NCBI GenBank assembly: GCA_003552125.1
Contig: PUON01000044.1
Location: forward strand, 1-45,991
DNA from: Dehalococcoidia bacterium
GTDB taxonomy: Bacteria; Chloroflexota; Dehalococcoidia; GIF9; AB-539-J10
Length of the DNA stretch: 45,991 nt
Direction: 5' to 3'
Of this stretch, positions 18,864 through 29,405 are shown piece by piece (the stretch's first letter is position 1; each line of letters starts with the position of its first letter). The position numbers and the translations under genes are program-made. The notes under the pieces are model-generated. The model saw nothing but the letters and a program-made list of their open reading frames with translations. It was not told where the DNA came from and made no database searches.

Positions 18864-19223
18864 GTGCCTCGATCAACGAGTGGGCGGGTAACTCGAAACC
18901 GCCACAAGAAGGTACTTTCATATACTAAGGGGCATCGCGGTTCACGTCACCGCCTGTACAGGAGCGCCCGCGAATCCATGCTGCACGCATTGGACTACGC
19001 GTACTGTCATCGCCGGGAGCGAAAGAGCGACTTTCGTAAGCTTTGGATCACGCGAATCAACGCCGCAGCACGTGCGAACGGTTGCTCCTACAGTGTGTTC
19101 ATGAACGGACTCCGCGCAGCTGGTATTGGGCTTAATCGCAAGATGCTTGCCGAGATGGCCGTGCGCGATCCTGAGGCTTTTACGCGTCTCGTTCAGTCCG
19201 TACGCCCTGAGGTGCAGGTCTGA
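18864..19223 (+). CDS. rplT: 50S ribosomal protein L20
   Basis: [49 protein letters not shown]. Confidence 0.97.
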   Translation: MPRSTSGRVTRNRHKKVLSYTKGHRGSRHRLYRSARESMLHALDYAYCHRRERKSDFRKLWITRINAAARANGCSYSVFMNGLRAAGIGLNRKMLAEMAVRDPEAFTRLVQSVRPEVQV

Positions 19224-19240
19224 CGGACCGGGCAACGAAT

Positions 19241-20275
19241 ATGGCGGATGAACTCGATGTTCTCGAGTCCGCGGCATTGGCAGAGCTGCGTGAACTCCAG
19301 ACGCTGAGCCAGTTGGAGGCTTGGCGTGTCCGCTATCTCGGCAAGAAGAGTACACTGACGTCGGCCTTGCGCGCACTCTCCGCCCTACCACCCGAGCAGA
19401 GGAGAACAGCTGGAGCCCACTCAAATGCGGTGAAGGCATCCCTCCAGAGCGAGTACGAAGCTCGGAAACAGGAGTTATCCCTCAGTACAATCGGCGAGTC
19501 CATCGGCGGAGCCTGTCTGGATGTCACCCTGCCCGGTCGGGCACTTCCTATCGGAAGACTGCATCCCATCACCCAAGTGATTCAGGAGATCTGCAGTGTC
19601 TTTGCGCGTATGGGGTTTCAGGTGATCGATGGCCCCGAGGTTGAGTGGGATTACTACAACTTTGAGGCGCTGAACATTCCGCAGGATCATCCCGCCCGGG
19701 ATATGTTCGCCACGCTGTGGCTTGATTCCAGTGAGGATCGCAACGCCCGATTGTTGCGTACTCACACGTCACCGATGCAGATTCGTATCATGGAGGAGCA
19801 TAGACCACCCCTTCGTTTCGTTGTTCCCGGTCGCACGTATCGCTACGAGGCTACAGACGCAACCCACGACTGGATGTTCCACCAGGTCGAGGGGCTCGCT
19901 GTCGATTCTGACATAACATTACGCGATTTGAAGGAGACCCTCTTCGAGTTCTGCCGCAGCATATTCGGCAGGGACACAGGCGTAAGATTTCGATGCGATT
20001 ACTTCCCGTTTGTAGAGCCTGGCGGTGAGATTGCGATTGAGTGTTTTCAATGCAGAGGTGGTGGATGTCGCCTGTGCGGCAGCACCGGATGGCTAGAGAT
20101 ACTCGGAACGGGAATGGTACATCCCGATGTACTGGCACGATGTGGCATTGATCCTTCGGTTTACTCCGGGTTCGCATTCGGCATGGGTGTTGAGCGCATC
20201 ACGATTTTACGCTATGGAGTAGACGACATCCGGCATTTCTACTCGGGGGATTTCCGCTTTCTGCGTCAGTTCTAG
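19241..20275 (+). CDS. pheS: Phenylalanyl-tRNA synthetase alpha subunit
   Basis: GPEVEWDYYNFEALNIPQDHPARDMFATLWL, HTSPMQIRIME, GMGVERITILRYGVDDIR. Confidence 0.97.
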   Translation: MADELDVLESAALAELRELQTLSQLEAWRVRYLGKKSTLTSALRALSALPPEQRRTAGAHSNAVKASLQSEYEARKQELSLSTIGESIGGACLDVTLPGRALPIGRLHPITQVIQEICSVFARMGFQVIDGPEVEWDYYNFEALNIPQDHPARDMFATLWLDSSEDRNARLLRTHTSPMQIRIMEEHRPPLRFVVPGRTYRYEATDATHDWMFHQVEGLAVDSDITLRDLKETLFEFCRSIFGRDTGVRFRCDYFPFVEPGGEIAIECFQCRGGGCRLCGSTGWLEILGTGMVHPDVLARCGIDPSVYSGFAFGMGVERITILRYGVDDIRHFYSGDFRFLRQF

Positions 20276-20291
20276 TTCTGGAGTATGCATC

Positions 20292-22694
20292 ATGCGCGTT
20301 CCTCTGAAATGGCTCTTGGAATACGTCCCGGGCGACTGGACGGCTGAGTTCATCGCGGAGAGGTTAACTCTTGCGGGTATCGAAGTCGGGGCCATCGAAC
20401 GGATCGGGCAGACCTGGAATGACGTATGCGTCGGATATGTTACGGATGTGCAGCCGCATCCCAATGCTGATCGGCTGCGACTGGTTACGGTTGACTGCGG
20501 GACTTCGTCTTCTACTGTTGTATGTGGCGCCCCTAACGTCGCTACCGGTCAGAGGGTGGCCTTTGCCCGGGTCGGAGCACTGCTCATTGATGGTCACTCC
20601 GGTAAGCCCGCCAGTTTGAAACCCGCCAAGATCCGAGGGGTCCTGTCCGAGGGTATGGTGTGCTCGGAGAAGGAACTGGGCCTCTCTGAGGATCACACCT
20701 CAACCATAGAACTGCCCCAGGATGCGCCGATCGGTCTCCCGCTTGCAGACTACATGGGAGAAGTGGTTCTCGAACTCGAACTGACGCCCAACAGGCCTGA
20801 CTGCCTCTCCATCATTGGCGTTGCACGTGAGGTTGCCGCACTTCTCGGAGGCGCGCTGCGACTGCCTGAAGTGTCGCTGGAGGGGCAGGGCGAATCCGTG
20901 AAGGACATGGTTACTGTCTCCATCGAAGATGGCGATGATTGCCACCGGTACTGTGCCACCGTGGTTAAGGGGATCAAGCTCGGTCCTTCGCCATCATGGA
21001 TGCAGGAAAGACTGAAGGCAAGCGGTATGCGGCCGATCTCGAATGTAGTAGACATAACCAATTACGTCATGCTTGAGTATGGTCAGCCGTTACACGCGTT
21101 TGACTACGATACGCTTTCGGGCAGAAAGATCGTTGTACGACGAGCCAGGGAAGGCGAGGTGTTCAGGACTCTCGATGATGTCGAACGTCGCTTGGGCCCC
21201 GGTGTCCTGGTAATAGCGGATGGCGAGCGTCCCGTCGGTATCGCCGGCATCATGGGGGGAAGCAACACGGAAGTCTCGGAGTCAACGTCTACGATTCTGC
21301 TGGAAGCTGCGAATTTCGACCGGGCGGTAATCCGGCGGGGCTGCGCCACCCTGGGTTTGCGGACTGAAGCATCTCTCCGCTTCGACAAGGGATTGCACCC
21401 TGACTTCGCCTACACTGCAGTGCAACGTGCAACAATGCTTCTGGCTGAGATATGCGGGGGTGTTCCGGCGAGAGAAGTGTACGACGCCTATCCCGCCTGC
21501 GCAGAGGATCGCGTGGTTACACTGCCGGCTGGTGAGGTGAAGAGGCTGTCCGGGATGGATATTCCCGGTGACGAAGTGAACCGGGTGCTGGAATCCCTGG
21601 GTTTTGTGCAAACGCGAGGTGACGATTTCGAGACATGCTTCCTCGTGCCCTACTGGCGGGGCGACGTCGTTGGACCCGCAGACCTCGTCGAAGATGTGAT
21701 TCGCGTCATGGGCTACGATCATATACCGGTAGGTACACCGCGGTTCACCACCGCCACCGTGATGGTGCCTGCGGACTTGTGGGAGTTCAAGTCGAGGCTG
21801 CGACAGCTCATGGCTGGAGCAGGGTTCCAGGAACTGCTTACCTACTCGCTCTCCAGCCGAGAGAATCTCGTGCTGCTCTCGCCGGATGCTTCGTTGGCGC
21901 ACGAACCCCTCACGATTGCGAATCCAATGTCGCGAGAAATGGAGTGTCTACGTACGAGTCTGCGTGCAAGTGTGCTGGATGTCGTTGCACGTAACCGACG
22001 ACGCGAACATGGGCCTGTACGCGTATTCGAATTGAGTCGCGTGTACTTCCCTAGAGGAAAGGATTTACCTGTGGAAGCAGAGACCCTCTGCGCCGTACTC
22101 TCCGGCTATAGCGAGGAAGTATCGTGGCACCATGGCGAGCGTCCGATGGACTTCTATGATGCAAAAGGGGCATTGGAGTATCTGCTGGCGAAGTGTGGTG
22201 TATCCGCCGGATTCATTCCGGGGGATGATGTCGGCCTGTTTCCTGGAAGGCGCGCGGATGTAATTGTCGATGGTGAGAAACTCGCCGTCGTAGGCCAGAT
22301 CCACCCGGCCGTGGCACGCTCCTTTGAGGTTGACGCACACACGCTGCTCTTTGAGATCGATGTTGCGAAGCTGATGGCATGTATGAGCGGAATCGTTGAG
22401 TATGCACCACTCTCGCGGTTTCCCTACTCAGAGCGTGATCTCGCAATAGTGGTTGACAATGATGTGCCTTACGCACGCGTGGCAGAGATAATCGGGGGCT
22501 TTGATCTCGTTTCGCGGGCATCCCTGTTCGATGTTTATAGAGGTGAGCAGATTCCACCCGGCAAGAAGTCCTTCGCAATCAGGCTTGTCTTCCAGGCATC
22601 CGACAGGACGCTGACTGATGCCGAAATCAATAAGGTTCAGCAGAAGTTGCTTTCCAAGCTTGAGTCATCCGTCGGTGCTACGCTTCGAAGCTAG
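20292..22694 (+). CDS. pheT: Phenylalanyl-tRNA synthetase beta subunit
   Basis: MRVPLKWLLEYV, tRNA-binding domain, NVVDITNYVMLEYGQPLHAFDYD, C-terminal FDX-ACB domain. Confidence 0.97.
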   Translation: MRVPLKWLLEYVPGDWTAEFIAERLTLAGIEVGAIERIGQTWNDVCVGYVTDVQPHPNADRLRLVTVDCGTSSSTVVCGAPNVATGQRVAFARVGALLIDGHSGKPASLKPAKIRGVLSEGMVCSEKELGLSEDHTSTIELPQDAPIGLPLADYMGEVVLELELTPNRPDCLSIIGVAREVAALLGGALRLPEVSLEGQGESVKDMVTVSIEDGDDCHRYCATVVKGIKLGPSPSWMQERLKASGMRPISNVVDITNYVMLEYGQPLHAFDYDTLSGRKIVVRRAREGEVFRTLDDVERRLGPGVLVIADGERPVGIAGIMGGSNTEVSESTSTILLEAANFDRAVIRRGCATLGLRTEASLRFDKGLHPDFAYTAVQRATMLLAEICGGVPAREVYDAYPACAEDRVVTLPAGEVKRLSGMDIPGDEVNRVLESLGFVQTRGDDFETCFLVPYWRGDVVGPADLVEDVIRVMGYDHIPVGTPRFTTATVMVPADLWEFKSRLRQLMAGAGFQELLTYSLSSRENLVLLSPDASLAHEPLTIANPMSREMECLRTSLRASVLDVVARNRRREHGPVRVFELSRVYFPRGKDLPVEAETLCAVLSGYSEEVSWHHGERPMDFYDAKGALEYLLAKCGVSAGFIPGDDVGLFPGRRADVIVDGEKLAVVGQIHPAVARSFEVDAHTLLFEIDVAKLMACMSGIVEYAPLSRFPYSERDLAIVVDNDVPYARVAEIIGGFDLVSRASLFDVYRGEQIPPGKKSFAIRLVFQASDRTLTDAEINKVQQKLLSKLESSVGATLRS

Positions 22695-24407
22695 TGCATC
22701 GCGCACCATTGCGGTTACCAGATCGGCTGCATCGCCAACCGCTATCAGTTCCGCCTCTTTCTTGTTTCGCCACTTGATTTCGACCGAGCCGGTTGCGAGC
22801 GTGCGGGGACTGACCGTCACACGCAGTGGTGCGCCGATCAGGTCGGCATCGTTGAACTTCACGCCCGGTGAAGCAGGCCGGTCATCCAGCAGCACGTCGA
22901 CATCGCTTGAACGCAATGTCTGGTACAACTGTTCTCCAGTGTGCTCCACATTGCTCTTGTCAGGATTGAGCGTACAGATATGCACCTGGTAGGGCGCTAC
23001 CTGGATGGGCCAGACTATCCCCTTATCATCGTGACCATACTCGACGATGGCTGCAAGAAGCCGTCCAATTCCGATGCCGTAACATCCCATAACTGCTGAG
23101 CGCGACACGCCATTCTCATCAAGGAAGCTGGCACTCAGCTTGTCGCTCAGAAACGTGCCGAGCTTGAAGATGTGGCCGACTTCGATTCCTCTTTCCTCCA
23201 TCAGAGTGCCGGAGCACGCCGGGCATCGGTCACCTCCTCGAGCCTGAGCGATGTCCGCGACAAGTTCTGCGGTGTAGTCCCGACCATAGTTCGCGTTCAA
23301 AACGTGGAATCCTAACCTATTCGCGCCCGCAACCAGGTTGCGCGCATGGGGTACTGAATCATCTGCAATCACGCGCACACCGTCCAGGCCGATTGGCGAT
23401 CCAAAGCCGGGTACGGCGCCGACGTCGACTATTTCCCCCTCTTCGGCAAGTCTGAGAAGATCACACTTCAGAGCACGCTGGAGTTTCACGTCATTCACCT
23501 CCAGGTCGCCTCTGATCACGGCGAGGACGAATTCATGGTCGGCAATGTAGAACACCGCCTTGAGCGTCTGGCTTGACGGTCTCTGCAGGAAGGTTGCCAC
23601 CTCTTCGATTGTGCGGCTTTCAGGCGTGGCGACCTCCTCAAGGGGGCGTACTTCTTCCGCACAAACTGCATCGGAGTCGCACGTAATCTTGTTGCTGCGC
23701 GCCTTCTCCGCGTTGGAGGCGTAGTCACACGTCGTGCAGTGGAGTACGATGTCTTCGCCCGTCGGGGTGAGAACCATGAACTCGTGAGAGGCCTTGCCGC
23801 CAATTGCCCCGCTGTCAGCCTCCACCATGACTGCCGGAAGACCGAGTCGGCTGTAGACAGCCGCATACGCACTCGCCATCTTCTGGTAAGTAGCGTCGAG
23901 TCCTGCCTCATCTGCATCGAAGCTGTACATGTCTTTCATAGTGAACTCGCGCACACGGAGAAGGCCTCCCCTCGGGCGTGGTTCATCCCTGAACTTAGTC
24001 TGTATCTGATATGGCATCAGAGGCATGTCACGATAACTCTGAAGATAGCGGCGGGCCAGGTCGGTGATCACCTCTTCGTGGGTGGGGCCAAGAACCAGCC
24101 GGTGTTCCTTTCGGTCAAGGAGTGTGAAAAGGGATTGTCCAAACGATACATAGCGTCCGGACGCCTCCCACAACTCGAATGGCTGAAGGGTGGGCATCAG
24201 AAGTTCCTGTCCGCCTGCACGATCCATCTCTTCTCTCACCACCTGTTCAATGCGGCGCAGCGCCCTCCATCCGAGAGGCAGGTATGAGTACACGCCGGCG
24301 GCTCCCTGGGAGATCATGCCTGCCCTGACGAGGAGCTGATGACTGACGCTCTCTGCATCCGCCGGGGTTTCACGAGTGGTTCTTCCGAAGAGCCTGGAGA
24401 GTCTCAT
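22665..24407 (-). CDS. proS: Prolyl-tRNA synthetase (bacterial type with INS domain)
   Basis: LLVRAGMISQGAAGVYSYLPLGWRALRRIEQVVREEMDRAGGQELLMPTLQP; C-terminal codons overlap pheT by 30 bp, convergent. Confidence 0.97.
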   Translation of the reverse strand: MRLSRLFGRTTRETPADAESVSHQLLVRAGMISQGAAGVYSYLPLGWRALRRIEQVVREEMDRAGGQELLMPTLQPFELWEASGRYVSFGQSLFTLLDRKEHRLVLGPTHEEVITDLARRYLQSYRDMPLMPYQIQTKFRDEPRPRGGLLRVREFTMKDMYSFDADEAGLDATYQKMASAYAAVYSRLGLPAVMVEADSGAIGGKASHEFMVLTPTGEDIVLHCTTCDYASNAEKARSNKITCDSDAVCAEEVRPLEEVATPESRTIEEVATFLQRPSSQTLKAVFYIADHEFVLAVIRGDLEVNDVKLQRALKCDLLRLAEEGEIVDVGAVPGFGSPIGLDGVRVIADDSVPHARNLVAGANRLGFHVLNANYGRDYTAELVADIAQARGGDRCPACSGTLMEERGIEVGHIFKLGTFLSDKLSASFLDENGVSRSAVMGCYGIGIGRLLAAIVEYGHDDKGIVWPIQVAPYQVHICTLNPDKSNVEHTGEQLYQTLRSSDVDVLLDDRPASPGVKFNDADLIGAPLRVTVSPRTLATGSVEIKWRNKKEAELIAVGDAADLVTAMVRDALASKRSTDG

Positions 24408-25498
24408 ACGTTCTTCCTCATTTCCTCACTTGTTTCCGCAGGGCGCACTGACAGCGCAGAATCGATCTCCTGCAGTAGAGCATCAGATGCTTGATCAATC
24501 GGCACAGATCGTTTGAACGTCCCTGATCGGTACACCAGCACTTTGTCCTCACCACCGGCGATGCCCACGTCGGCATGCTCGCATTCGCCGGGACCATTCA
24601 CGACACACCCCATGACTGCCACGCGGAAGGGTTCCGTCACTGATCGCAAACGTTCCATTACTTGTGTGGCGATGGTGCTCACATCAAGAGAGGTCCGTCC
24701 GCAGGTAGGGCAACTTATCACCGAGGCACCCGCAGACATCAGTCCCAAAGACCTGAGAATTTCCTTGCCCGTGTCAACTTCCATGAGAGGGTCGCCACTC
24801 AGTGATACTCTGATGGTGTCGCCGATACCCATGTACAGCAGCACACCGATTCCAAGTGTGTTGCGGATCGCGCCACAGATCGGTGGGCCAGCCTCGGTAA
24901 CTCCCACGTGAAGGGGATAAGCGGTTTGATCTGCAATGAGCCGGTACGCGTCAATAGTGGTCGGAACATCAGACGCCTTGAGCGAGATCTTTATATGCTG
25001 GAAGTCAAGGGCTTCGAGCATTTGTACCTGTTCCAACGCCAGGGATACCATTCGCTGTGGAAGCGATGTCCCGGGTTGGTAATCATGTGGCAGGCTGCCT
25101 GCGTTAACACCTATTCGAATTGGAATACTTCGCTCGCTGGCGTGTCTTACAATGGTGCGGAGGTGATCAGGCTGAGATATGTTGCCGGGGTTCAAACGTA
25201 GCCCGTCTATTCCAGCCTCGATGGCAGCAATTGCCAGCCGATAGTCAAAATGTATGTCAGCCACTAATGGTATCGCAGCTTGCCGTCGAATCGTACTTAG
25301 CGCAGAGGCAGCCTCAAGGTCAGGCACGGCAAGGCGAACGATATTGCAGCCCGCATCAGCCAGACAGCGCAATTGATTGATCGTCGCGCCTATGTCGCGA
25401 GTATCGGTTTTCGTCATCGATTGCACAGAAACAGGGGCACCGCCCCCAACAGTCACATTCCCCAGTCTCACTGGGACAGAGTGTCGCCGCTCTCTCAC
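24404..25498 (-). CDS. ispG: 4-hydroxy-3-methylbut-2-en-1-yl diphosphate synthase
   Basis: VGGGAPVSVQSMTKTDTRD, GLRLNPGNI, MGCVVNGPGECEHADVGIAGG. Confidence 0.97.
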   Translation of the reverse strand: MRERRHSVPVRLGNVTVGGGAPVSVQSMTKTDTRDIGATINQLRCLADAGCNIVRLAVPDLEAASALSTIRRQAAIPLVADIHFDYRLAIAAIEAGIDGLRLNPGNISQPDHLRTIVRHASERSIPIRIGVNAGSLPHDYQPGTSLPQRMVSLALEQVQMLEALDFQHIKISLKASDVPTTIDAYRLIADQTAYPLHVGVTEAGPPICGAIRNTLGIGVLLYMGIGDTIRVSLSGDPLMEVDTGKEILRSLGLMSAGASVISCPTCGRTSLDVSTIATQVMERLRSVTEPFRVAVMGCVVNGPGECEHADVGIAGGEDKVLVYRSGTFKRSVPIDQASDALLQEIDSALSVRPAETSEEMRKNV

Positions 25499-26802
25499 AA
25501 ACCGAACCCTCTTCCTTCAATAAGTCTGAGCAGGTCGCTCATGGTGATGAGTATGATGAGTGTGATAAGAAGCGCAGTTCCTGCCGCATACGCGAAGCGC
25601 ACAGCGCGTTCGGAAAGGGGTTTGCCTCTTCGTACTGCCTCTGCCAGCGCGACCAGAATCCCCCCTCCATCAAGTGGGGGTATTGGAATCAAATTGAACA
25701 AGGCGATCCCGATGCTGATAAGTCCCCCAATGAAGACCAGGTTAGACAAGCCGAATGTCTGGACGGCCTCAACAGTGAGTTGCCCTGCACCGATAGGACC
25801 AACAAACGCAAGTGAGGGATCCTCCTGCATGAGCGGTATCGAAGCAACTATCAATGCCGGCATGGACACAATGTAGGTAGCGCTCGTCAGCACTGCGGTG
25901 CCGATTGGCGACCGCATGCGTTCGATTCTCGTATCCGGCGCCCAGCGGAGCTCAAGACCAATATCGGCTTCGCGCGCTACAGCACCGGCCAGCTCGACCG
26001 TGTAGGACTCCTCTTCTCTCAGCATATTTAGAGTGAGCGTCTCATCGTCAGCAGCCGAAGTGAGTTTTGCCGCCAGATCTGCCTGATTGATTACTCCCAC
26101 GCCATTTACGCCGAGCAGCGAATCGCCCTCGGAAACGCCTGCTTGAGCAGCTGGCGATCGTGGCTCAACTCTGCTTACGATATTGCGTCCAAGTGTAATG
26201 CCGATAATGTTGCGTCCAAGCTCCGGTGCAAATTCAGGGGTCACCGTCATGTGACGCTGAGTATCATTGCGCAAGACACCAATCTCGACAGAGTCACCTG
26301 GAGCCTCGACAGCCAGCGCGGTCTGGAGGTTCTGCCATGTGCGTATGGCACGACCATCGGCCGAAACTATGATATCACCTGACTGCAATCCTGACTCGTA
26401 CGCCGGTGTGTTCTCTTGCACCTGGTACACCAGCACCCCATCGCTGACAACAACTGCACGCGGCAGGGCGAAGAACACTGACAGAAGAATGAAGGCCAGG
26501 AGAATGTTGGCGAGAGGTCCTGCCGCATAGACGAGCAGCCGATGCCAGGGCCCGCGTCCCGCGAGGCTGCCTTCGACCGTACGATCGTTCTCGCCCTTAC
26601 TCTTCACGAATGCCCCAATTGGGATCGCGTTGATCGAATAGAGCGTACCTCTCCACATTCGTCCCACAATACGTGGAGGAAAGCCGATGCCGAATTCTTC
26701 TACGGCAACTCCAACGCGCTTCGAGGCAATGAAATGGCCCAGCTCATGAGCCACAATCACCACAAATAGCGAGACTATGAACAGGAGAATCGTCTGAATC
26801 AT
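25495..26802 (-). CDS. rseP: Site-2 metalloprotease RseP (M50) with PDZ domains
   Basis: VIVAHELGHFIASKRVGVAVEEFGIGFPP, two PDZ-like regions, LIPIPPLDGGGIL. Confidence 0.93.
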   Translation of the reverse strand: MIQTILLFIVSLFVVIVAHELGHFIASKRVGVAVEEFGIGFPPRIVGRMWRGTLYSINAIPIGAFVKSKGENDRTVEGSLAGRGPWHRLLVYAAGPLANILLAFILLSVFFALPRAVVVSDGVLVYQVQENTPAYESGLQSGDIIVSADGRAIRTWQNLQTALAVEAPGDSVEIGVLRNDTQRHMTVTPEFAPELGRNIIGITLGRNIVSRVEPRSPAAQAGVSEGDSLLGVNGVGVINQADLAAKLTSAADDETLTLNMLREEESYTVELAGAVAREADIGLELRWAPDTRIERMRSPIGTAVLTSATYIVSMPALIVASIPLMQEDPSLAFVGPIGAGQLTVEAVQTFGLSNLVFIGGLISIGIALFNLIPIPPLDGGGILVALAEAVRRGKPLSERAVRFAYAAGTALLITLIILITMSDLLRLIEGRGFGL

Positions 26803-27950
26803 TTCCTGGTCTCCGATCTGGAGCAAACGTTCCTGTAGTTGCTGCGCACGTACTCCTGTGCCCACTCTTCAGCGGCCAGGATCGCATCGACACTGGTAGC
26901 ATCGGTCGGATCATGTGCAGACAACGCCGAGTCAACCGATGGTGCAATGTCCGCAAAACCGATGACGCCGGACAGGAAAAGGTCGACGGCAGCCTCGTCT
27001 GCACCGCACAGCGCGGATGGGTACGTACGACCAGCCAGTCCTGCCTTACGCGCCACGTCAAGACAGGGAAATCGAGTGGTATTGACCGGTTCGAACGAGA
27101 ATGTGCGGGGGGTATCCCAGGATAGTGGCGGCGTCTGCCCTTCGTGGCGGCTCGGGTGAGTTAGCGCATACTGGATAGCGAGCGCCATGTCCGGCTGGCT
27201 GAGGTGCGCCTTAATCGTTCCATCCCCGAATTCAACCATTGAGTGTACGATACACTGACGGTGAATCAGCACCTCAATGTCCTCGTAGGGCATTTCGAAC
27301 AGCCAATGCGCCTCAATGATCTCGAGCCCTTTGTTCATCAGAGTTGCAGAATCTATAGTGATTTTCGAACCCATCGACCACACCGGATGTGCGAGGGCCT
27401 GCTCGGGGGTCACCATTCTGATCTGTTCCTCAGCGCAGTCATAGAATGGCCCGCCCGATGCGGTGAGAAACAGCCTTCTTGGGCTTGATTCACCCTGCAG
27501 ACACTGCCAGATTGCGCTGTGCTCGCTGTCGATTGGAACCAGACCCGCGCCACAGCGCTTAGCAGCCGCCTTCACCATGTCGCCCGCCATGACCAGCACT
27601 TCCTTGTTTGCGAGCGCGACGCACTTGCCATGAGCAAGTGCTGCAAGAGTAGGCGCAAGGCCGGCACGGCCAGTCGTGGCGACGACAACAGTATCGATTC
27701 CCTCATCGGAAGCAATTTCTTCCATCGTGGCCTGCACAGCACCCCCGGCTATGACTCTTTCAGGGTAGAGTGAGCAGAACATGCGTGGCTGGAACTCCGC
27801 AATCTGCTGTGAGAGAAGCTCTGTATTGCTCCCGCCCGCAACGGCGACGACTTCGATACGCTTATGCAGGTGCCTTGCTACCTGCAGTGTCTGAGTTCCG
27901 ATGGAGCCGGTGCTACCGAGCAGCGCAACTCTGGTCAAATACCTATCCAC
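26799..27950 (-). CDS. dxr: 1-deoxy-D-xylulose 5-phosphate reductoisomerase
   Basis: VALLGSTGSIGTQTLQV, LANKEVLVMAGD, PIDSEHSAIWQCLQG, MGSKITIDSATLMNKGLEIIEAHWLF. Confidence 0.97.
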   Translation of the reverse strand: MDRYLTRVALLGSTGSIGTQTLQVARHLHKRIEVVAVAGGSNTELLSQQIAEFQPRMFCSLYPERVIAGGAVQATMEEIASDEGIDTVVVATTGRAGLAPTLAALAHGKCVALANKEVLVMAGDMVKAAAKRCGAGLVPIDSEHSAIWQCLQGESSPRRLFLTASGGPFYDCAEEQIRMVTPEQALAHPVWSMGSKITIDSATLMNKGLEIIEAHWLFEMPYEDIEVLIHRQCIVHSMVEFGDGTIKAHLSQPDMALAIQYALTHPSRHEGQTPPLSWDTPRTFSFEPVNTTRFPCLDVARKAGLAGRTYPSALCGADEAAVDLFLSGVIGFADIAPSVDSALSAHDPTDATSVDAILAAEEWAQEYVRSNYRNVCSRSETRK

Positions 27951-28750
27951 AGCGACAAGTAGTATAGCATCGGGCCAACGAACAGCAGGCTGTCGAAGCG
28001 GTCAAGCATGCCACCATGTCCAGGCAGTACCCGTCCGGCATCCTTGGTGTGAGCGGTACGCTTCACGGCAGATTCGACCAGATCGCCCATAAGAGCCGCA
28101 AGTACCACGCAGAGCGTGGCGACCAGCGTCTGTGCAACGCTGAAGCTGAACGAACCGGTGGCCGAAACGATCGCCATCCTCACCAGGAGAGCGATCACAG
28201 TGGCGGCGAGAAGGCCGCCGACCGCGCCTTCCCACGATTTCGCCGTGCTGATATGGGGGGCAATTTTGTGGCGACCAAACGCACGTCCCGCGAAAAATGC
28301 GAATGTGTCGTATGCGAATGTGGCAATCATTCCGAAGAGGACTAAGTACTGTCCACCGGGCAGAAGATACAATCCCCCCCAGTGACCGAAGAGCCATCCA
28401 ACGTAGAGCGCGCCGGCAATCATCCAGGACCACTGAACAAAGGTGCGTCCCTTGCCCACGCCAGGCAACAGCAGAAGCAAGGCAATGACCAGAGGTACCG
28501 TTATCAGAAAGCTCTGATCAGGCCCAGCGGAGAAGAGAATGTATCGCGTGGCGAGGATGATGCTCCATATTACCGCTACTACCACGAGAGGTTCACGTCG
28601 TGAGCCACCGGGTGCCAAATTGCAGATCTCGATTGTGCACAGCCCGGCAACGACTATCAGGAAGATGCTGAACGGTTCTGGACCAAGGAGAATCGAAAGT
28701 ATGACGAGTGGCAGGCCAACGACGGCTGTGAGGATTCTGAGGCGGACCAC
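27935..28750 (-). CDS. cdsA: Phosphatidate cytidylyltransferase
   Basis: CdsA signature region (GDLVESAVKRTAHTKDAGRVLPGHGGMLDRFDSLLFVGP); start uncertain (GTG 28750 or upstream). Confidence 0.92.
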   Translation of the reverse strand: MVRLRILTAVVGLPLVILSILLGPEPFSIFLIVVAGLCTIEICNLAPGGSRREPLVVVAVIWSIILATRYILFSAGPDQSFLITVPLVIALLLLLPGVGKGRTFVQWSWMIAGALYVGWLFGHWGGLYLLPGGQYLVLFGMIATFAYDTFAFFAGRAFGRHKIAPHISTAKSWEGAVGGLLAATVIALLVRMAIVSATGSFSFSVAQTLVATLCVVLAALMGDLVESAVKRTAHTKDAGRVLPGHGGMLDRFDSLLFVGPMLYYLSLWIGI

Positions 28751-28809
28751 GAAGCAATTGTAGCAGACACGCGGACGCAAAGACCGCTGTTATCAGACTC
28801 GAAGGACGG

Positions 28810-29367
28810 CTAAAGCTCCCTTATCTCCTTCTCCTTGGCATGGCCAGTATCATTTGCCTTGGAGACGAACAAATCAGTAACCTCATCGATCTTCTTGAGC
28901 ATACCGTCCATCTCGTCTTTGGAGATCTCCTTGTCCTTCTCCATCTGTCTGATGCTGGATATGTAGTCGCGTCTGATATTGCGCAGGGCGACCTTGCGGT
29001 CCTCGACGCGCTTACCAACAAGCTTGGCAAGTTCAGTTCGGCGCTCCTCGGTGAGAGGGGGGATGCTGAGTCGGATCAGATTTCCGTCGTTAGACGGATT
29101 CAGGCCGAGATTCGCTTTGAGCAACGCCTTCTCGACAGCCCTAAGCGCGCTCCGATCCCACGGCTGAATTGTGATCATAGCGGACTCGGGAACGGCGATG
29201 TTGGCAAGCTGTTTCAGAGGCAAATTTGAACCGTGATAGTCAACAGATACATTCTCAACCAGGGCAGGGCTGGCGCGTCCGGTGCGGATGGACCCCAGTT
29301 CATGAGAAAGCCCATCGACACACTTCTGCATATCTGCCGTTGCATTCTTGAGGACTTCGCTCACCAT
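28810..29367 (-). CDS. frr: Ribosome recycling factor
   Basis: LSHELGSIRTGRASPALVENVSVDYHGSNLPLKQLANIAVPESAMITIQPWD. Confidence 0.97.
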   Translation of the reverse strand: MVSEVLKNATADMQKCVDGLSHELGSIRTGRASPALVENVSVDYHGSNLPLKQLANIAVPESAMITIQPWDRSALRAVEKALLKANLGLNPSNDGNLIRLSIPPLTEERRTELAKLVGKRVEDRKVALRNIRRDYISSIRQMEKDKEISKDEMDGMLKKIDEVTDLFVSKANDTGHAKEKEIREL

Positions 29368-29405
29368 GGTGCGCCTCCTCTCCGCTATACGACGGACGCG
29401 GTATG

